Shown: positions 26,208 to 34,748 of the stretch, one piece after another
Numbering within the stretch: position 1 is the stretch's first letter
Layout of the letters: every line of letters begins with the position of its first letter
From: CBDDKS01 sp965230335
Lineage (GTDB): Bacteria; Pseudomonadota; Gammaproteobacteria; Enterobacterales; Kangiellaceae
Length of the DNA stretch: 64,000 nt
Direction of reading: 5' to 3'
Assembly (NCBI GenBank): GCA_965230335.1
Contig: CBDDKS010000006.1
Location: 1,426,001 to 1,490,000 of the forward strand
Program-made: the position numbers and the translations under genes
Notes under the pieces: generated by a model
Seen by the model: the letters and a program-made list of their open reading frames with translations, nothing else
What the model was told of the DNA's origin: nothing
The model's database searches: none

Positions 26208-27566
26208 TCACCCACCTAACACGCTCGGTAAATAGGTTGCCAATTCCGGAATAGCAGCTAAGGCAATCAATACCATTAATTGAATAAAAATAAAAGGAAT
26301 GGCACCACGATAAATAGCAGAAGTGCTTACCGTGTCAGGCGCAACACCACGTAAATAAAATAGTGCAAAACCAAAAGGTGGTGTTAAAAATGACGTTTGC
26401 AAGTTCAGGGCAATCATAATACCTAACCAAATAGGATCAACTCCCATTTGTAGTAACGTTGGTGCAACTATAGGTACAACAATAAAAATAATTTCTATAA
26501 AGTCCAAAATAAAACCCAATAAAAACATAATTAACATAACCACTAACAAAGCACCCAATGCACCACCTGGAATGTTTTGTAACCATCCATGTACTATCTG
26601 ATCACCACCGAAAGCTCTAAATACCAAAGAAAAAATAGATGCACCAACCAAAATCATAAATACCATAGCGGATGTACGTGTTGTACTTTGCATCACATCT
26701 TTTAAACGTGGCCAAGTGAGTTCACGTTTTATGATTGCCAATAATAAAGCACCAACGGCACCAACAGCCGCTGCCTCTGTTGGTGTTGCAAAACCACCCA
26801 AAATTGAACCTAATACAATAAATATCAGAGTTAATGGTAATAACAAGCTGTGTATAAGCCGTTTACCTAAAATTGGCTTCTGAGTCTCTTCCTGTTTAAA
26901 CTTTGGTGCAGATTCAGGATGGAATAATGCTTTTGAAAAAACATAAATAATGTACAAAATAACCAATAGCATTCCTGGCACCATAGCACCAATAAATAAG
27001 TCACCCACGTTGACAGGTTCACCACCATATTGTCCACGATAAGCACTGGAAATGGCTTCTCCTAATAAAATTAGTACGATGGATGGTGGAATAATTTGAC
27101 CAAGTGTTCCTGATGCACAAATGGTACCTGTTGCTAATGACGGAGCATAGCCTCGCTTTAACATAACCGGTAAAGACAACATTCCCATAGTGACAACAGT
27201 GGCACCTACAATGCCAGTACTTGCTGCCAATAACATACCAACAACAATAACGGATATCGCTAATCCACCACGTATGTTTTTCATTACTGCAGCCATGGAT
27301 TCCAATAATTCTTCTGCAATGCGTGTTCGTTCAAGCATCACGCCCATAAAAATAAATAAAGGCACAGCAACCAATAAATTATTGGTCATTACGCCAAAGG
27401 TTCGATTAAAAGAAGCATTGAGTAATACGGGATTGATCCAGTCAAAAGCAATACCTAATCCTGCAAAGAGTAGCGCAGCACCCGATAAGGTAAATGCCAC
27501 AGGATAACCAGCCATTAAGCAAATGCATACACTGATAAACATAATAAAGGGTAACCATTCCATCAT
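26208..27566 (-). CDS. dctM: TRAP transporter large permease (DctM type)
   Basis: 452 residues with about twelve membrane spans. DctM blocks are AGYPVAFTLSGAAL, PLFIFMGVMLER, STGIVGATVVTMG, GTICASGTLGQIIPPS, TPTEAAAVGAVGAL and NLQTSFLTPPFGFALFYLRG. It forms the sodium-driven translocation subunit of a TRAP carrier for organic acids or similar solutes. It lies 10 nt after the small subunit gene. No binding protein (DctP) gene adjoins, so the substrate cannot be inferred. Confidence 0.92.
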   Translation of the reverse strand: MMEWLPFIMFISVCICLMAGYPVAFTLSGAALLFAGLGIAFDWINPVLLNASFNRTFGVMTNNLLVAVPLFIFMGVMLERTRIAEELLESMAAVMKNIRGGLAISVIVVGMLLAASTGIVGATVVTMGMLSLPVMLKRGYAPSLATGTICASGTLGQIIPPSIVLILLGEAISSAYRGQYGGEPVNVGDLFIGAMVPGMLLVILYIIYVFSKALFHPESAPKFKQEETQKPILGKRLIHSLLLPLTLIFIVLGSILGGFATPTEAAAVGAVGALLLAIIKRELTWPRLKDVMQSTTRTSAMVFMILVGASIFSLVFRAFGGDQIVHGWLQNIPGGALGALLVVMLIMFLLGFILDFIEIIFIVVPIVAPTLLQMGVDPIWLGIMIALNLQTSFLTPPFGFALFYLRGVAPDTVSTSAIYRGAIPFIFIQLMVLIALAAIPELATYLPSVLGG

Positions 27567-27576
27567 TCTATTTATC

Positions 27577-28107
27577 CTATTTCACACGATTATTTTGGTG
27601 TGTTGCGTCAGGAGAAGCCGACCCATTTTTCCATACATCACAATGAATCATCAGTTGATGAAGCCCTTCAATAATCAGCAAAATGGGCATCACCAATATA
27701 ATCGTTTTCAATAAATACAATCCTGGTAAGCCACCCACTTCTGCAGAAGCTTCTGACAACCGCCAGCTTAAAGTCACATAGGGCCAACTGGAATAAATAA
27801 TAAACACACAGGTTGGCAATAAAAAGAATAGAGTACCCACACTATTGACTATGGCTTGCTTTTTAAGCGACCAACGTCGATAAAAAATATCTACCCTGAC
27901 GTGTTCATCCTTTTGTAAGGTATAGGCAGCACCCAGCATAAAGACAATCGCATGCAACCAAGTGGCCGACTCTTGTAATGCAATAGCATTCACCCGAAAA
28001 AGATTGCTGAGCATCGTACTCAAAAACATCAATCCCACCATTAATAAAGTCAGAAAAGACACACCTTTTCCCGACCAAATAGCAATTTGTCCGAATAATC
28101 GTTTCAT
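27577..28107 (-). CDS. dctQ: TRAP transporter small permease (DctQ type)
   Basis: 176 residues with four membrane spans (about 15-35, 50-70, 85-105, 125-150). Typical DctQ features are LMVGLMFLSTMLSNLFRV, ESATWLHAIVFMLGAAYTLQKDEHVRVDIFY and PYVTLSWRLSEASAEVGGLPG. It pairs with the DctM subunit immediately downstream. The YTLQKDEHVRVDIFY form is common in TRAP systems annotated for mannitol or chloroaromatic compounds, but this is only a subgroup hint. Confidence 0.9.
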   Translation of the reverse strand: MKRLFGQIAIWSGKGVSFLTLLMVGLMFLSTMLSNLFRVNAIALQESATWLHAIVFMLGAAYTLQKDEHVRVDIFYRRWSLKKQAIVNSVGTLFFLLPTCVFIIYSSWPYVTLSWRLSEASAEVGGLPGLYLLKTIILVMPILLIIEGLHQLMIHCDVWKNGSASPDATHQNNRVK

Positions 28108-28178
28108 AAAACCTGTATTTTTTGTGCTTGTAGGATATAAAAATATCGCATTTTATCGAAATATATTTATAAACAATT

Positions 28179-28187
28179 TTATCCACA
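28179..28187 (+). promoter_or_regulatory. DnaA box
   Basis: TTATCCACA, identical to the strong R1-type DnaA nonamer of E. coli. Confidence 0.55.
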
Positions 28188-28231
28188 GGTCTATTATTCA
28201 TGTTAAATTTATGAAAATGAGTGAATAACTC

Positions 28232-28240
28232 TGTGAACAA
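28232..28240 (-). promoter_or_regulatory. DnaA-box-like nonamer
   Basis: The minus strand reads TTGTTCACA, one mismatch from the consensus TTATNCACA. It is supported mainly by its proximity to two perfect boxes. Confidence 0.35.
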
Positions 28241-28354
28241 CTAGTCTATGTTTTTGTTTTATAAACTATTTTATTGTTTAATGACCACTGCATACTCTAA
28301 AGGAAATCCATTCATTTGTGAATCTAAATAAGAAAATTTGGTTTTGGTTAAAAG

Positions 28355-28363
28355 TTATACACA
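28355..28363 (+). promoter_or_regulatory. DnaA box
   Basis: TTATACACA, a perfect match to the consensus TTATNCACA, about 224 nt before the polA start. Confidence 0.5.
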
Positions 28364-28586
28364 GTGCTTGACAAACTAATAATCTATAGAAAATAATAAG
28401 TTAGCTAATCTTCTTAACATCTCGCTTTAATCAAAAACTACTTTTTTTACCCTATTTTTTGAGATAATGAAATGAATGCGTTGTTTCTCATTATTTTATA
28501 ACCTGAAGATATATACTCGCGCGAATAGAACTCAAGTACAATAGACGCCTCTTTTTTCAATACCATTCTTTAGTTTAAGGTTAATC

Positions 28587-31304
28587 ATGTCTTCTGAAAA
28601 TCCGGTTATTCTGGTTGATGGCTCTTCTTATTTATTCAGGGCTTATCATGCACTCCCACCGCTCACCACTCGTGATAATCACCCTACTGGTGCTATCAAA
28701 GGTGTTATCAACATGATTCGCAGCCTACAAAAAAGTTATCCGACATCCAAAATCATTGTTGTTTTTGATGCCAAAGGCAAAAACTTTCGCCATGACTTGT
28801 TTCCTGACTATAAAGCAAACCGTCCACCCATGCCCGATGACCTTCGTGTTCAGATTCAACCCATTCACGACATGATTAAGGCTATGGGTTTGCCATTAAT
28901 TGTGATTGATAAAGTAGAAGCCGATGATGTGATTGGCACACTGGCTCAACAGGCCACACAAATGAATCAGGATACTTTGATTTCCACGGGCGATAAAGAT
29001 ATGGCTCAACTGGTTAATAAGCATGTTGTACTCATTAATACCATGACCAATCAAACCATGGACATGGATGGTGTTAAAGAAAAAATGGGTGTTGCACCTC
29101 ATCAAATTATTGATCTCCTTACCTTGATGGGCGACAAAGTAGATAATATTCCAGGAGTAGAAAAATGTGGTCCTAAAACGGCTGTAAAATGGCTCACTGA
29201 ATTTGAATCTTTACAAGGTGTAATAGATAACGCAGAAAAAATAAAAGGTAAAGTAGGTGAAAATCTACGCTCTTCATTAGAACAATTGCCATTGTCTTAT
29301 CAATTAGCAACGATTAAATTGGATGTCGAACTACCCTTTCACTTAGAAGATATTGATATTAAAGAACCCGATAATGAAAAATTACTGTCACTGTATCAAG
29401 AGTTTGAATTTAATAGCTGGATAAAAGAACTCTCTTCTTCAGATAATAAAAATAATGTTAGTGATGAATTATCAGAAACCGATAACTCTGATATTGAAAC
29501 CCATTATGAAACCATTTTGGATATCAACCATTTGAATCGCTGGATTGAACGATTAAAAAATGCTCCCGTTTTTGCCATAGATACCGAAACCACCGGTCTG
29601 GATTATATGAGTGCCGAACTGGTCGGTTTATCCTTCTCCGACAAACCAGGACATGCCGCTTATTTACCACTGACACATGATTATTTAGGTGCTCCCAAAC
29701 AACTGGACACAACAAGTGTGTTATCTCTTTTAAAACCTTTACTGGAATCTGATCAATATAAAAAAGTAGGACAGAACCTAAAATATGATCTTAATATTTT
29801 GGTTCGTTATGATATTCATCTGCAGGGTATTGCATTTGACACCATGCTCGAATCTTATACCTATAACAGCACCAGTAATCGACATGATATGGACAGTCTG
29901 GCGCAAAAATATCTGGATCATCAAACCGTTCATTTTGAAGATATTGCTGGTAAAGGTAAAAATCAACTCACATTTAATCAAATAGAATTAGAACCTGCCG
30001 CACATTATGCTGCTGAAGATGCTGATATTACTTTACAATTACACCATGCTCTTTGGGAAAAACTGCAATTGGATGAAGGACCTAAACGTATCTTTGAACA
30101 CATTGAACTGCCGCTTTTATCCGTACTGTCTAAAATAGAAAGAGATGGTGTGTTAATTGATGCCTCTTTATTACAAGACAAAAGCCAACAGTTTGAGTCC
30201 CGTATTCTTGAATTGGAAAAAACAGCTTTTGAACTTGCCGAAGAAGAATTTAACCTGGCCTCTCCCAAACAGTTGCAGCAGATTCTTTTTGAAAAACAAG
30301 GCTTACCTGTCTTAAAAAAGACACCCAAAAAACAGCCCTCAACAGCAGAAGAAGTTCTTCAGGAACTCGCGCTTGATTATCCTTTACCGAAAGTTATTTT
30401 GGAGCATCGCAGCTTATCAAAATTAAAATCAACCTATACAGATAAATTACCACAAATGATTCATCCAGAAACTGGAAGAGTACACACATCTTATCATCAA
30501 GCTGTTGCTGCAACAGGTCGTTTGTCATCGGCCGATCCTAATTTACAAAATATTCCTATAAAAAGTACCGAAGGTCGAAGTATACGCCAGGCATTTATCG
30601 CACCCAAACATTATAAAATTTTAGCCGCCGATTATTCACAAATTGAATTACGTATTATGGCGCATCTTTCACAGGATACCGGTTTACTGAATGCCTTTTC
30701 CAACAATCAGGATATTCACAAAGCCACTGCTGCTGAGGTGTTTGATGTCGCTTTAGATAAAGTGTCTGAACAACAGCGTCGTCATGCCAAGGCAGTAAAT
30801 TTTGGACTCATTTATGGTATGTCGGCTTTTGGTTTAGCCAAACAGTTACATATTCCCCGTGATGAAGCACAAAATTATATTGATACTTATTTTGCCCGTT
30901 ATCCTGGTGTTGAAGATTATATGTCTTTGACTCGAAAAAAAGCGGCCGAACTTGGGTATGTTGAAACCTTATTTGGTCGACGACTTTATTTACCGGAAAT
31001 TAATGCTTCCAATGCCATGCGACGCAAAGCAGCTGAGCGTACAGCGATCAATGCGCCTATGCAGGGTAGTGCAGCAGATATTATTAAACTGGCGATGATT
31101 CAAATTGATCGCTGGCTAACCGAATCAAACACACCTTGTAAAATGATTATGCAAGTTCATGATGAACTGGTATTTGAAGTAGCCGAAGAAGCCTGTAACA
31201 GTGTCAAAGACCATATAGAAAAGTACATGATGTCAGCCGCTCAATTAACAGTGCCACTCGTAGTTGATATCGGTATTGGCAATAATTGGGATGAAGCACA
31301 CTAG
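28587..31304 (+). CDS. polA: DNA polymerase I
   Basis: 905 residues. The N-terminal 5' nuclease (about 1-290) shows VDGSSYLFRAYHAL, VFDAKGKNFRHDLFPDYKANR and the GDKVDNIPGVEKCGPKTA helix-hairpin-helix. The 3'-5' proofreading domain (about 310-500) retains DTETTG, NLKYDLNIL and YAAEDADITLQL, so editing is likely active. The polymerase domain has motif A DYSQIELRIMAH, motif B RRHAKAVNFGLIYGMS and motif C VHDELVFEV. It carries out repair and Okazaki fragment processing. The stop TAG at 31302 is the first three bases of a repeat-like sequence. Confidence 0.98.
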   Translation: MSSENPVILVDGSSYLFRAYHALPPLTTRDNHPTGAIKGVINMIRSLQKSYPTSKIIVVFDAKGKNFRHDLFPDYKANRPPMPDDLRVQIQPIHDMIKAMGLPLIVIDKVEADDVIGTLAQQATQMNQDTLISTGDKDMAQLVNKHVVLINTMTNQTMDMDGVKEKMGVAPHQIIDLLTLMGDKVDNIPGVEKCGPKTAVKWLTEFESLQGVIDNAEKIKGKVGENLRSSLEQLPLSYQLATIKLDVELPFHLEDIDIKEPDNEKLLSLYQEFEFNSWIKELSSSDNKNNVSDELSETDNSDIETHYETILDINHLNRWIERLKNAPVFAIDTETTGLDYMSAELVGLSFSDKPGHAAYLPLTHDYLGAPKQLDTTSVLSLLKPLLESDQYKKVGQNLKYDLNILVRYDIHLQGIAFDTMLESYTYNSTSNRHDMDSLAQKYLDHQTVHFEDIAGKGKNQLTFNQIELEPAAHYAAEDADITLQLHHALWEKLQLDEGPKRIFEHIELPLLSVLSKIERDGVLIDASLLQDKSQQFESRILELEKTAFELAEEEFNLASPKQLQQILFEKQGLPVLKKTPKKQPSTAEEVLQELALDYPLPKVILEHRSLSKLKSTYTDKLPQMIHPETGRVHTSYHQAVAATGRLSSADPNLQNIPIKSTEGRSIRQAFIAPKHYKILAADYSQIELRIMAHLSQDTGLLNAFSNNQDIHKATAAEVFDVALDKVSEQQRRHAKAVNFGLIYGMSAFGLAKQLHIPRDEAQNYIDTYFARYPGVEDYMSLTRKKAAELGYVETLFGRRLYLPEINASNAMRRKAAERTAINAPMQGSAADIIKLAMIQIDRWLTESNTPCKMIMQVHDELVFEVAEEACNSVKDHIEKYMMSAAQLTVPLVVDIGIGNNWDEAH

Positions 31305-31319
31305 AGCCTGTCGACATTA
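31302..31319. repeat. Divergent copy of gene-end repeat at polA stop
   Basis: TAGAGCCTG at the polA stop resembles the start of the repeat copies at 53468 and 54136 but departs afterwards (TCGACATTA). Membership is weak. Confidence 0.35.
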
Positions 31320-31367
31320 ACCACGCAACCACTGAAAAATTTTGTTACACAATGGCCAAATACTTTT

Positions 31368-31396
31368 GAAACATTTTATCATGTGTTGAGTCGTAA
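31368..31396 (+). promoter_or_regulatory. Possible sigma-E (RpoE/AlgU-type) promoter for the polA-engB sRNA
   Basis: GAAACAT (31368-31374), 16 nt, then TCGTAA (31391-31396). This resembles the extracytoplasmic sigma consensus GGAACTT-N16-TCnAA, matching 5 of 7 in the minus-35 element. It would start transcription near 31402, just before the hairpins of the candidate small RNA. Confidence 0.35.
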
Positions 31397-31401
31397 TTAA
31401 T

Positions 31402-31507
31402 GACACTGGATTGTGTCCCCGCATTTTCCTCTTAGGCGGGAACTTGTGCTCGATTCCCCAAGTCGAGTTCTATTGCCCCCAACGTGCAAACGTGGGGGTA
31501 TTTTTAT
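31402..31507 (+). ncRNA. Candidate small RNA between polA and engB (Spot 42/ErsA position)
   Basis: About 105 nt with three consecutive hairpins. CCCGC (31418-31422) pairs with GCGGG (31436-31440) around a C/U-rich loop TTTTCCTCTT. CTCGATT (31449-31455) pairs with AGTCGAG (31461-31467) around loop CCCCA. A strong terminator hairpin (31476-31498) is followed by TATTTTT. No reading frame is plausible. Spot 42 in E. coli (109 nt) and ErsA in Pseudomonas occupy the same polA-engB gap. Single-stranded C-rich loops facing Shine-Dalgarno-like targets fit an Hfq-type regulator. Primary sequence is not recognisably Spot 42. Confidence 0.6.
31476..31505 (+). terminator. Intrinsic terminator of the candidate sRNA
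   Basis: CCCCCA-A-CGT pairs with ACGTGGGGG (9 bp with one bulged A) around GCAA, followed by TATTTTT. The strong GC stem and U-run fit factor-independent termination. Confidence 0.88.
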
Positions 31508-31560
31508 ATGTGGTGAGGAATTTTTCTTATGTGTCGCTGAGGCTACATAGTAAAGGTTTA

Positions 31561-32211
31561 TTATTCTATCTCAGAATCTGTTGCTTTTTCATTATCCATC
31601 TCATACCAGCCTTTTAACACCTGAATCAAATGTTCAATACCCTGTTTTTTCAATGAAGAGAAAGTTTGTACACTGGCTTCTGCATGAAGCTCTTTGATGA
31701 TTTGTTGTTGTAACATCAACGCTTTTTTTTGAGCGCCTTGTTTTAATTTATCGGCTTTACTTAACAATATATGGGTTGGTAAATGCGCAGCAGCAGCCCA
31801 TTGAATCATTTGTTGGTCTGTTTCTTTAAGTGGATGTCGAATATCACTTAATAATATCAAGCCTTTTAAACATAATCTCTCTTGAAGATATTGTGCCAAT
31901 GTGGCCTGCCAGCGTTGTTTCACTTCCAAGCTCACTTGTGCATAACCATAACCCGGTAAATCAACAAGTCGCCTGTTTTTGTCTACACTAAATAAATTAA
32001 TCAGCTGTGTTCTTCCAGGTGTTTTACTGGTTCTTGCTAACTGCTTTTGTTCACATAACGTGTTTAGAGCACTTGACTTGCCCGAATTAGAACGTCCAGC
32101 AAAAGCAACTTCAAAACCACTGTCTTCTGGCAGTTGTTTTAATTCAGCAGCGCCCAGGTAATAACTTACCTGACGAAATGGGTTGTTTATCCCTTGACTC
32201 AATGGTGGCAT
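31561..32211 (-). CDS. engB: Ribosome biogenesis GTPase EngB (YihA/YsxC)
   Basis: 216 residues. GTPase motifs are G1 GRSNSGKSS, G2 region TPGRTQLI, G3 DLPGYGYA and G4 LLSKADKL, and the start region NPFRQVSYYLGAAELKQLPED is family-like. EngB assists 50S subunit assembly and is usually essential. It is convergent with polA and the sRNA and divergent from the cytochrome c4 gene, the same order as in Pseudomonas. Confidence 0.96.
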   Translation of the reverse strand: MPPLSQGINNPFRQVSYYLGAAELKQLPEDSGFEVAFAGRSNSGKSSALNTLCEQKQLARTSKTPGRTQLINLFSVDKNRRLVDLPGYGYAQVSLEVKQRWQATLAQYLQERLCLKGLILLSDIRHPLKETDQQMIQWAAAAHLPTHILLSKADKLKQGAQKKALMLQQQIIKELHAEASVQTFSSLKKQGIEHLIQVLKGWYEMDNEKATDSEIE

Positions 32212-32375
32212 TTTTCTATCTGTTTACCTATAATTCACGCTCTCATCCTTACTTGAGCACAAACTCAAATTCATTAAAGATGTGAAGTGTAGCATGAGGG
32301 CTAACTTTCAAAGAACTTAATCTTTAAAAAGCATCTTTTAACCTAGCGTGTATTTTACAAATTAAAGGCTCATTT

Positions 32376-32990
32376 ATGAAAAAAAATAGTATGGTCATCA
32401 GCTTAATATTCGGATTAACCTCTATGGCCCTGATTGCTGGCGATGCTGAAAAAGGACAAAAAAAAGCGGCAGTATGCGGAAGTTGTCATGGCGCTGACGG
32501 TAATAAAGTGCTCATGCAGAGTTATCCTAAACTTGCGGGGCAAAATGCAAAATACCTTGTCAGCCAGCTAAAAGCATTTAAAGAGGGCAGCCGTAAAGAA
32601 GCCACCATGAATACCCAAGCGGCGAACTTAACTCATAAAGATATGGAAGACATCGCTGCCTTTTATGCCAGCCTTAAAGTTCAACATGCAGCTGTCCCTG
32701 ACGAATACATCACTGCGGGACAACAACTCTATCAAGCTGGCGATAAAGACAAACAAATTCCTGCCTGTACGGCTTGTCATGGTGTTGCTGGTAAAGGTCT
32801 TGCCGGAGCGGGTTTTCCTGCCGTTGCCGGACAAAGTCCAGAATATACCATTGCCCAATTAAAAGCTTATCGAGATGGTACCCGAACAACGGATACAAAT
32901 AGTATTATGAGAGATATCGCAGCAAAAATGACTGATGAACAAATTAAAACCATCGCCTATTATCTGGTAGGGCTGCATCGCACAGAATAA
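32376..32990 (+). CDS. cc4: Cytochrome c4 (di-haem)
   Basis: 204 residues with a signal peptide ending near residue 22. Two class I cytochrome c domains follow, with haem sites CGSCH (34-38) and CTACH (131-135). Axial Met candidates lie in the MNTQAANL and IMRDIAAKMT regions. Cytochrome c4 carries electrons in the periplasm to terminal oxidases. An AAAGG ribosome site lies upstream. It heads the series cc4, DsbA-like, endonuclease and GGDEF that is conserved in Pseudomonas. Confidence 0.95.
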   Translation: MKKNSMVISLIFGLTSMALIAGDAEKGQKKAAVCGSCHGADGNKVLMQSYPKLAGQNAKYLVSQLKAFKEGSRKEATMNTQAANLTHKDMEDIAAFYASLKVQHAAVPDEYITAGQQLYQAGDKDKQIPACTACHGVAGKGLAGAGFPAVAGQSPEYTIAQLKAYRDGTRTTDTNSIMRDIAAKMTDEQIKTIAYYLVGLHRTE

Positions 32991-33127
32991 CTATTTTGCT
33001 GTCAGGTGTCATAAACCCGAATAAATCCTGTTTTACACTGATGGGATAATGCCTTTCTATTTTTGATCTTATGTTAGCAAACGATATTTTCCGAGCCGAC
33101 GTTTATTCCTATTCATCTTTTTGAATC

Positions 33128-33817
33128 ATGCCACTTTTACGCGCCCATTTCATTTTACTTGCTCTCTTCTGGTTAGGTATGCCGCCTGCTACGGCCGCTG
33201 ATGATGACACTTTATCCGATACCAAACCTTTTCAGGTAAACAGTGATTACAGCATTGTTTCTCCCACAGATGCGATAGAACATTTACCAGAACAACTACC
33301 GCCACTGCTGCTTGTGGGTTGGTATGGCTCAGAATCCTGTTATCAGGTTTTTGGTGCTTTAAAGACACATTTGAAATCTTATTCCCTCACATTCTGGCCT
33401 GCTATTTTAAGAGAAAGCTGGCGCCCTGCAGCCAAGTTATCCATTCTAGCCAATAAGTTAGCACTTACTGATGAAGAACACCTCGCCTTATTTAAAAAAA
33501 TACAATTGCAATCTATCCACTGGCATCAATCAGGCATCTTAGCGGAATTACTTAAATCCATTGTGACTGATCCACAAAAAATACCTCAGCCCATCAATCA
33601 GTCCGAATTGGCTCAAACCCTAAAAAAACAACAAAAACTATTACTCCATTACAATATTTCGACAGTTCCAACTATTATTTTTAAAGGCAAGTATGTTATT
33701 ACAGCGCAACAGGCCAAAACCAGCCGGCGCTTGATTCAGCTATTACATTATCTGGATGGGTTAAATGTCATTGAAACACCAACCAAAGGAGAAAACCTTG
33801 ATCAACAAGGTTCGTAG
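33128..33817 (+). CDS. DsbA-like thioredoxin-fold protein lacking the nucleophilic cysteine
   Basis: 229 residues with a signal peptide ending near residue 23. The thioredoxin fold with inserted helical domain matches DsbA in length and in its blocks: VGWYG then C-Y-Q (66-73) at the active site, and TVPTIIFKGKYV (179-190) with the cis-Pro. The usual CPHC is SESC (68-71), so the N-terminal nucleophilic Cys is Ser and only the buried Cys71 remains. It therefore cannot form the active-site disulfide. It sits exactly where Pseudomonas has dsbA (cc4-dsbA-endonuclease). A chaperone or other non-oxidase role is possible, and a functional DsbA would have to be elsewhere. Confidence 0.8.
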   Translation: MPLLRAHFILLALFWLGMPPATAADDDTLSDTKPFQVNSDYSIVSPTDAIEHLPEQLPPLLLVGWYGSESCYQVFGALKTHLKSYSLTFWPAILRESWRPAAKLSILANKLALTDEEHLALFKKIQLQSIHWHQSGILAELLKSIVTDPQKIPQPINQSELAQTLKKQQKLLLHYNISTVPTIIFKGKYVITAQQAKTSRRLIQLLHYLDGLNVIETPTKGENLDQQGS

Positions 33818-33826
33818 TTTTCTCAA

Positions 33827-34636
33827 ATGTCCCGATTAAAACTGCTTAGCTTTAATATTCAAGTCGGTATTGATACGAATAATTATGCAGACTACATCAG
33901 TAAAAGCTGGCGCCATATTTTACCTCACCCAAGACGCCATATAAATTTAAGCCGTATTGCAGAAGTCATTAGCGAATATGACATTGTTGCATTGCAAGAA
34001 GTCGATGCGGGCAGCTTACGCAGTGATTATGTCAATCAGGTTGAACATCTTGCCAAATTAGCGGGTTTTCCTTACTGGCATTTACAACGAAATCGTAACC
34101 TTGCAAAAATTGCAGCCCATGCCAATGGCTTGTTATCCAACATTTCCGCCGAAGTAGTCACCGATCATAGTTTACCAGGTATCATTCCCGGTCGAGGCGC
34201 TTTGCAGGCATCATTTGGGTGTGGTGAACAACCTTTAATCATTATGGTCGTTCATTTAGCGCTGAGTCATAGAGCCCGTTGTCGCCAATTAAAATATATT
34301 GCCGAAGCCTTATCTGGATTTCAGCATTTTATTTTAATGGGCGATATGAATTGCGAACCTGAAGATGTGGTTTCTCAATTAATTCAATATGGTGTTCCGG
34401 CAAAACGCTTAACCAACCAGCAACTTCTACCAACTTACCCAAGTTGGAAACCGAGTAAGCAGCTTGATCAAATCGTTACGAGTGATCACCTTCAGGTAGA
34501 GCGGGTTCATGTTGTCAGTGAAATGATTTCTGATCATTTGCCTATAGCCATGGAAATTTGTTTACCCGATGCTTTAGCTCAAAATATCAAACAACGTCAC
34601 GAATCTTCAAAACCCAAGATTCAAGCCATTAGATAA
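33827..34636 (+). CDS. Endonuclease/exonuclease/phosphatase family protein
   Basis: 269 residues. The fold's catalytic blocks are SFNIQVG (8-14), VALQEVDAG (Glu metal ligand), VVHLALSHRARCRQL, ILMGDMNCEP (Asp/Asn) and ISDHLPIAMEI (Asp-His pair). These are complete, so the enzyme is probably active as a metal-dependent phosphodiesterase or nuclease, but the substrate is unknown. It begins 9 nt after the DsbA-like gene and lies next to a diguanylate cyclase as in Pseudomonas. Confidence 0.88.
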   Translation: MSRLKLLSFNIQVGIDTNNYADYISKSWRHILPHPRRHINLSRIAEVISEYDIVALQEVDAGSLRSDYVNQVEHLAKLAGFPYWHLQRNRNLAKIAAHANGLLSNISAEVVTDHSLPGIIPGRGALQASFGCGEQPLIIMVVHLALSHRARCRQLKYIAEALSGFQHFILMGDMNCEPEDVVSQLIQYGVPAKRLTNQQLLPTYPSWKPSKQLDQIVTSDHLQVERVHVVSEMISDHLPIAMEICLPDALAQNIKQRHESSKPKIQAIR

Positions 34637-34748
34637 AACAAAATAGCTATTTGAGCTGGATATCCCCGTAATCCTTATAAAATAAAATTTATTTTTAAAA
34701 TAAGCTATTATTTAAAGGTAAAACTTTTCGAACCCAATTTGAATAACC

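Larger units (their letters stand above)
28108..28586. other. Divergent dctQ/polA intergenic region (479 nt)
   Basis: AT-rich region with no convincing gene. It contains two perfect DnaA-box nonamers and one near match (listed separately). A TTGACA hexamer at 28369-28374 has no good minus-10 at standard spacing. Several T-runs occur around 28440-28467. It must carry the promoters for polA and the TRAP genes. Confidence 0.65.

Noticed and set aside
28108..28586. Replication origin upstream of polA
   Set aside because: Only two perfect DnaA boxes plus one near match, no dnaA, gidA or rpmH next to it, and no ordered AT-rich unwinding repeats.
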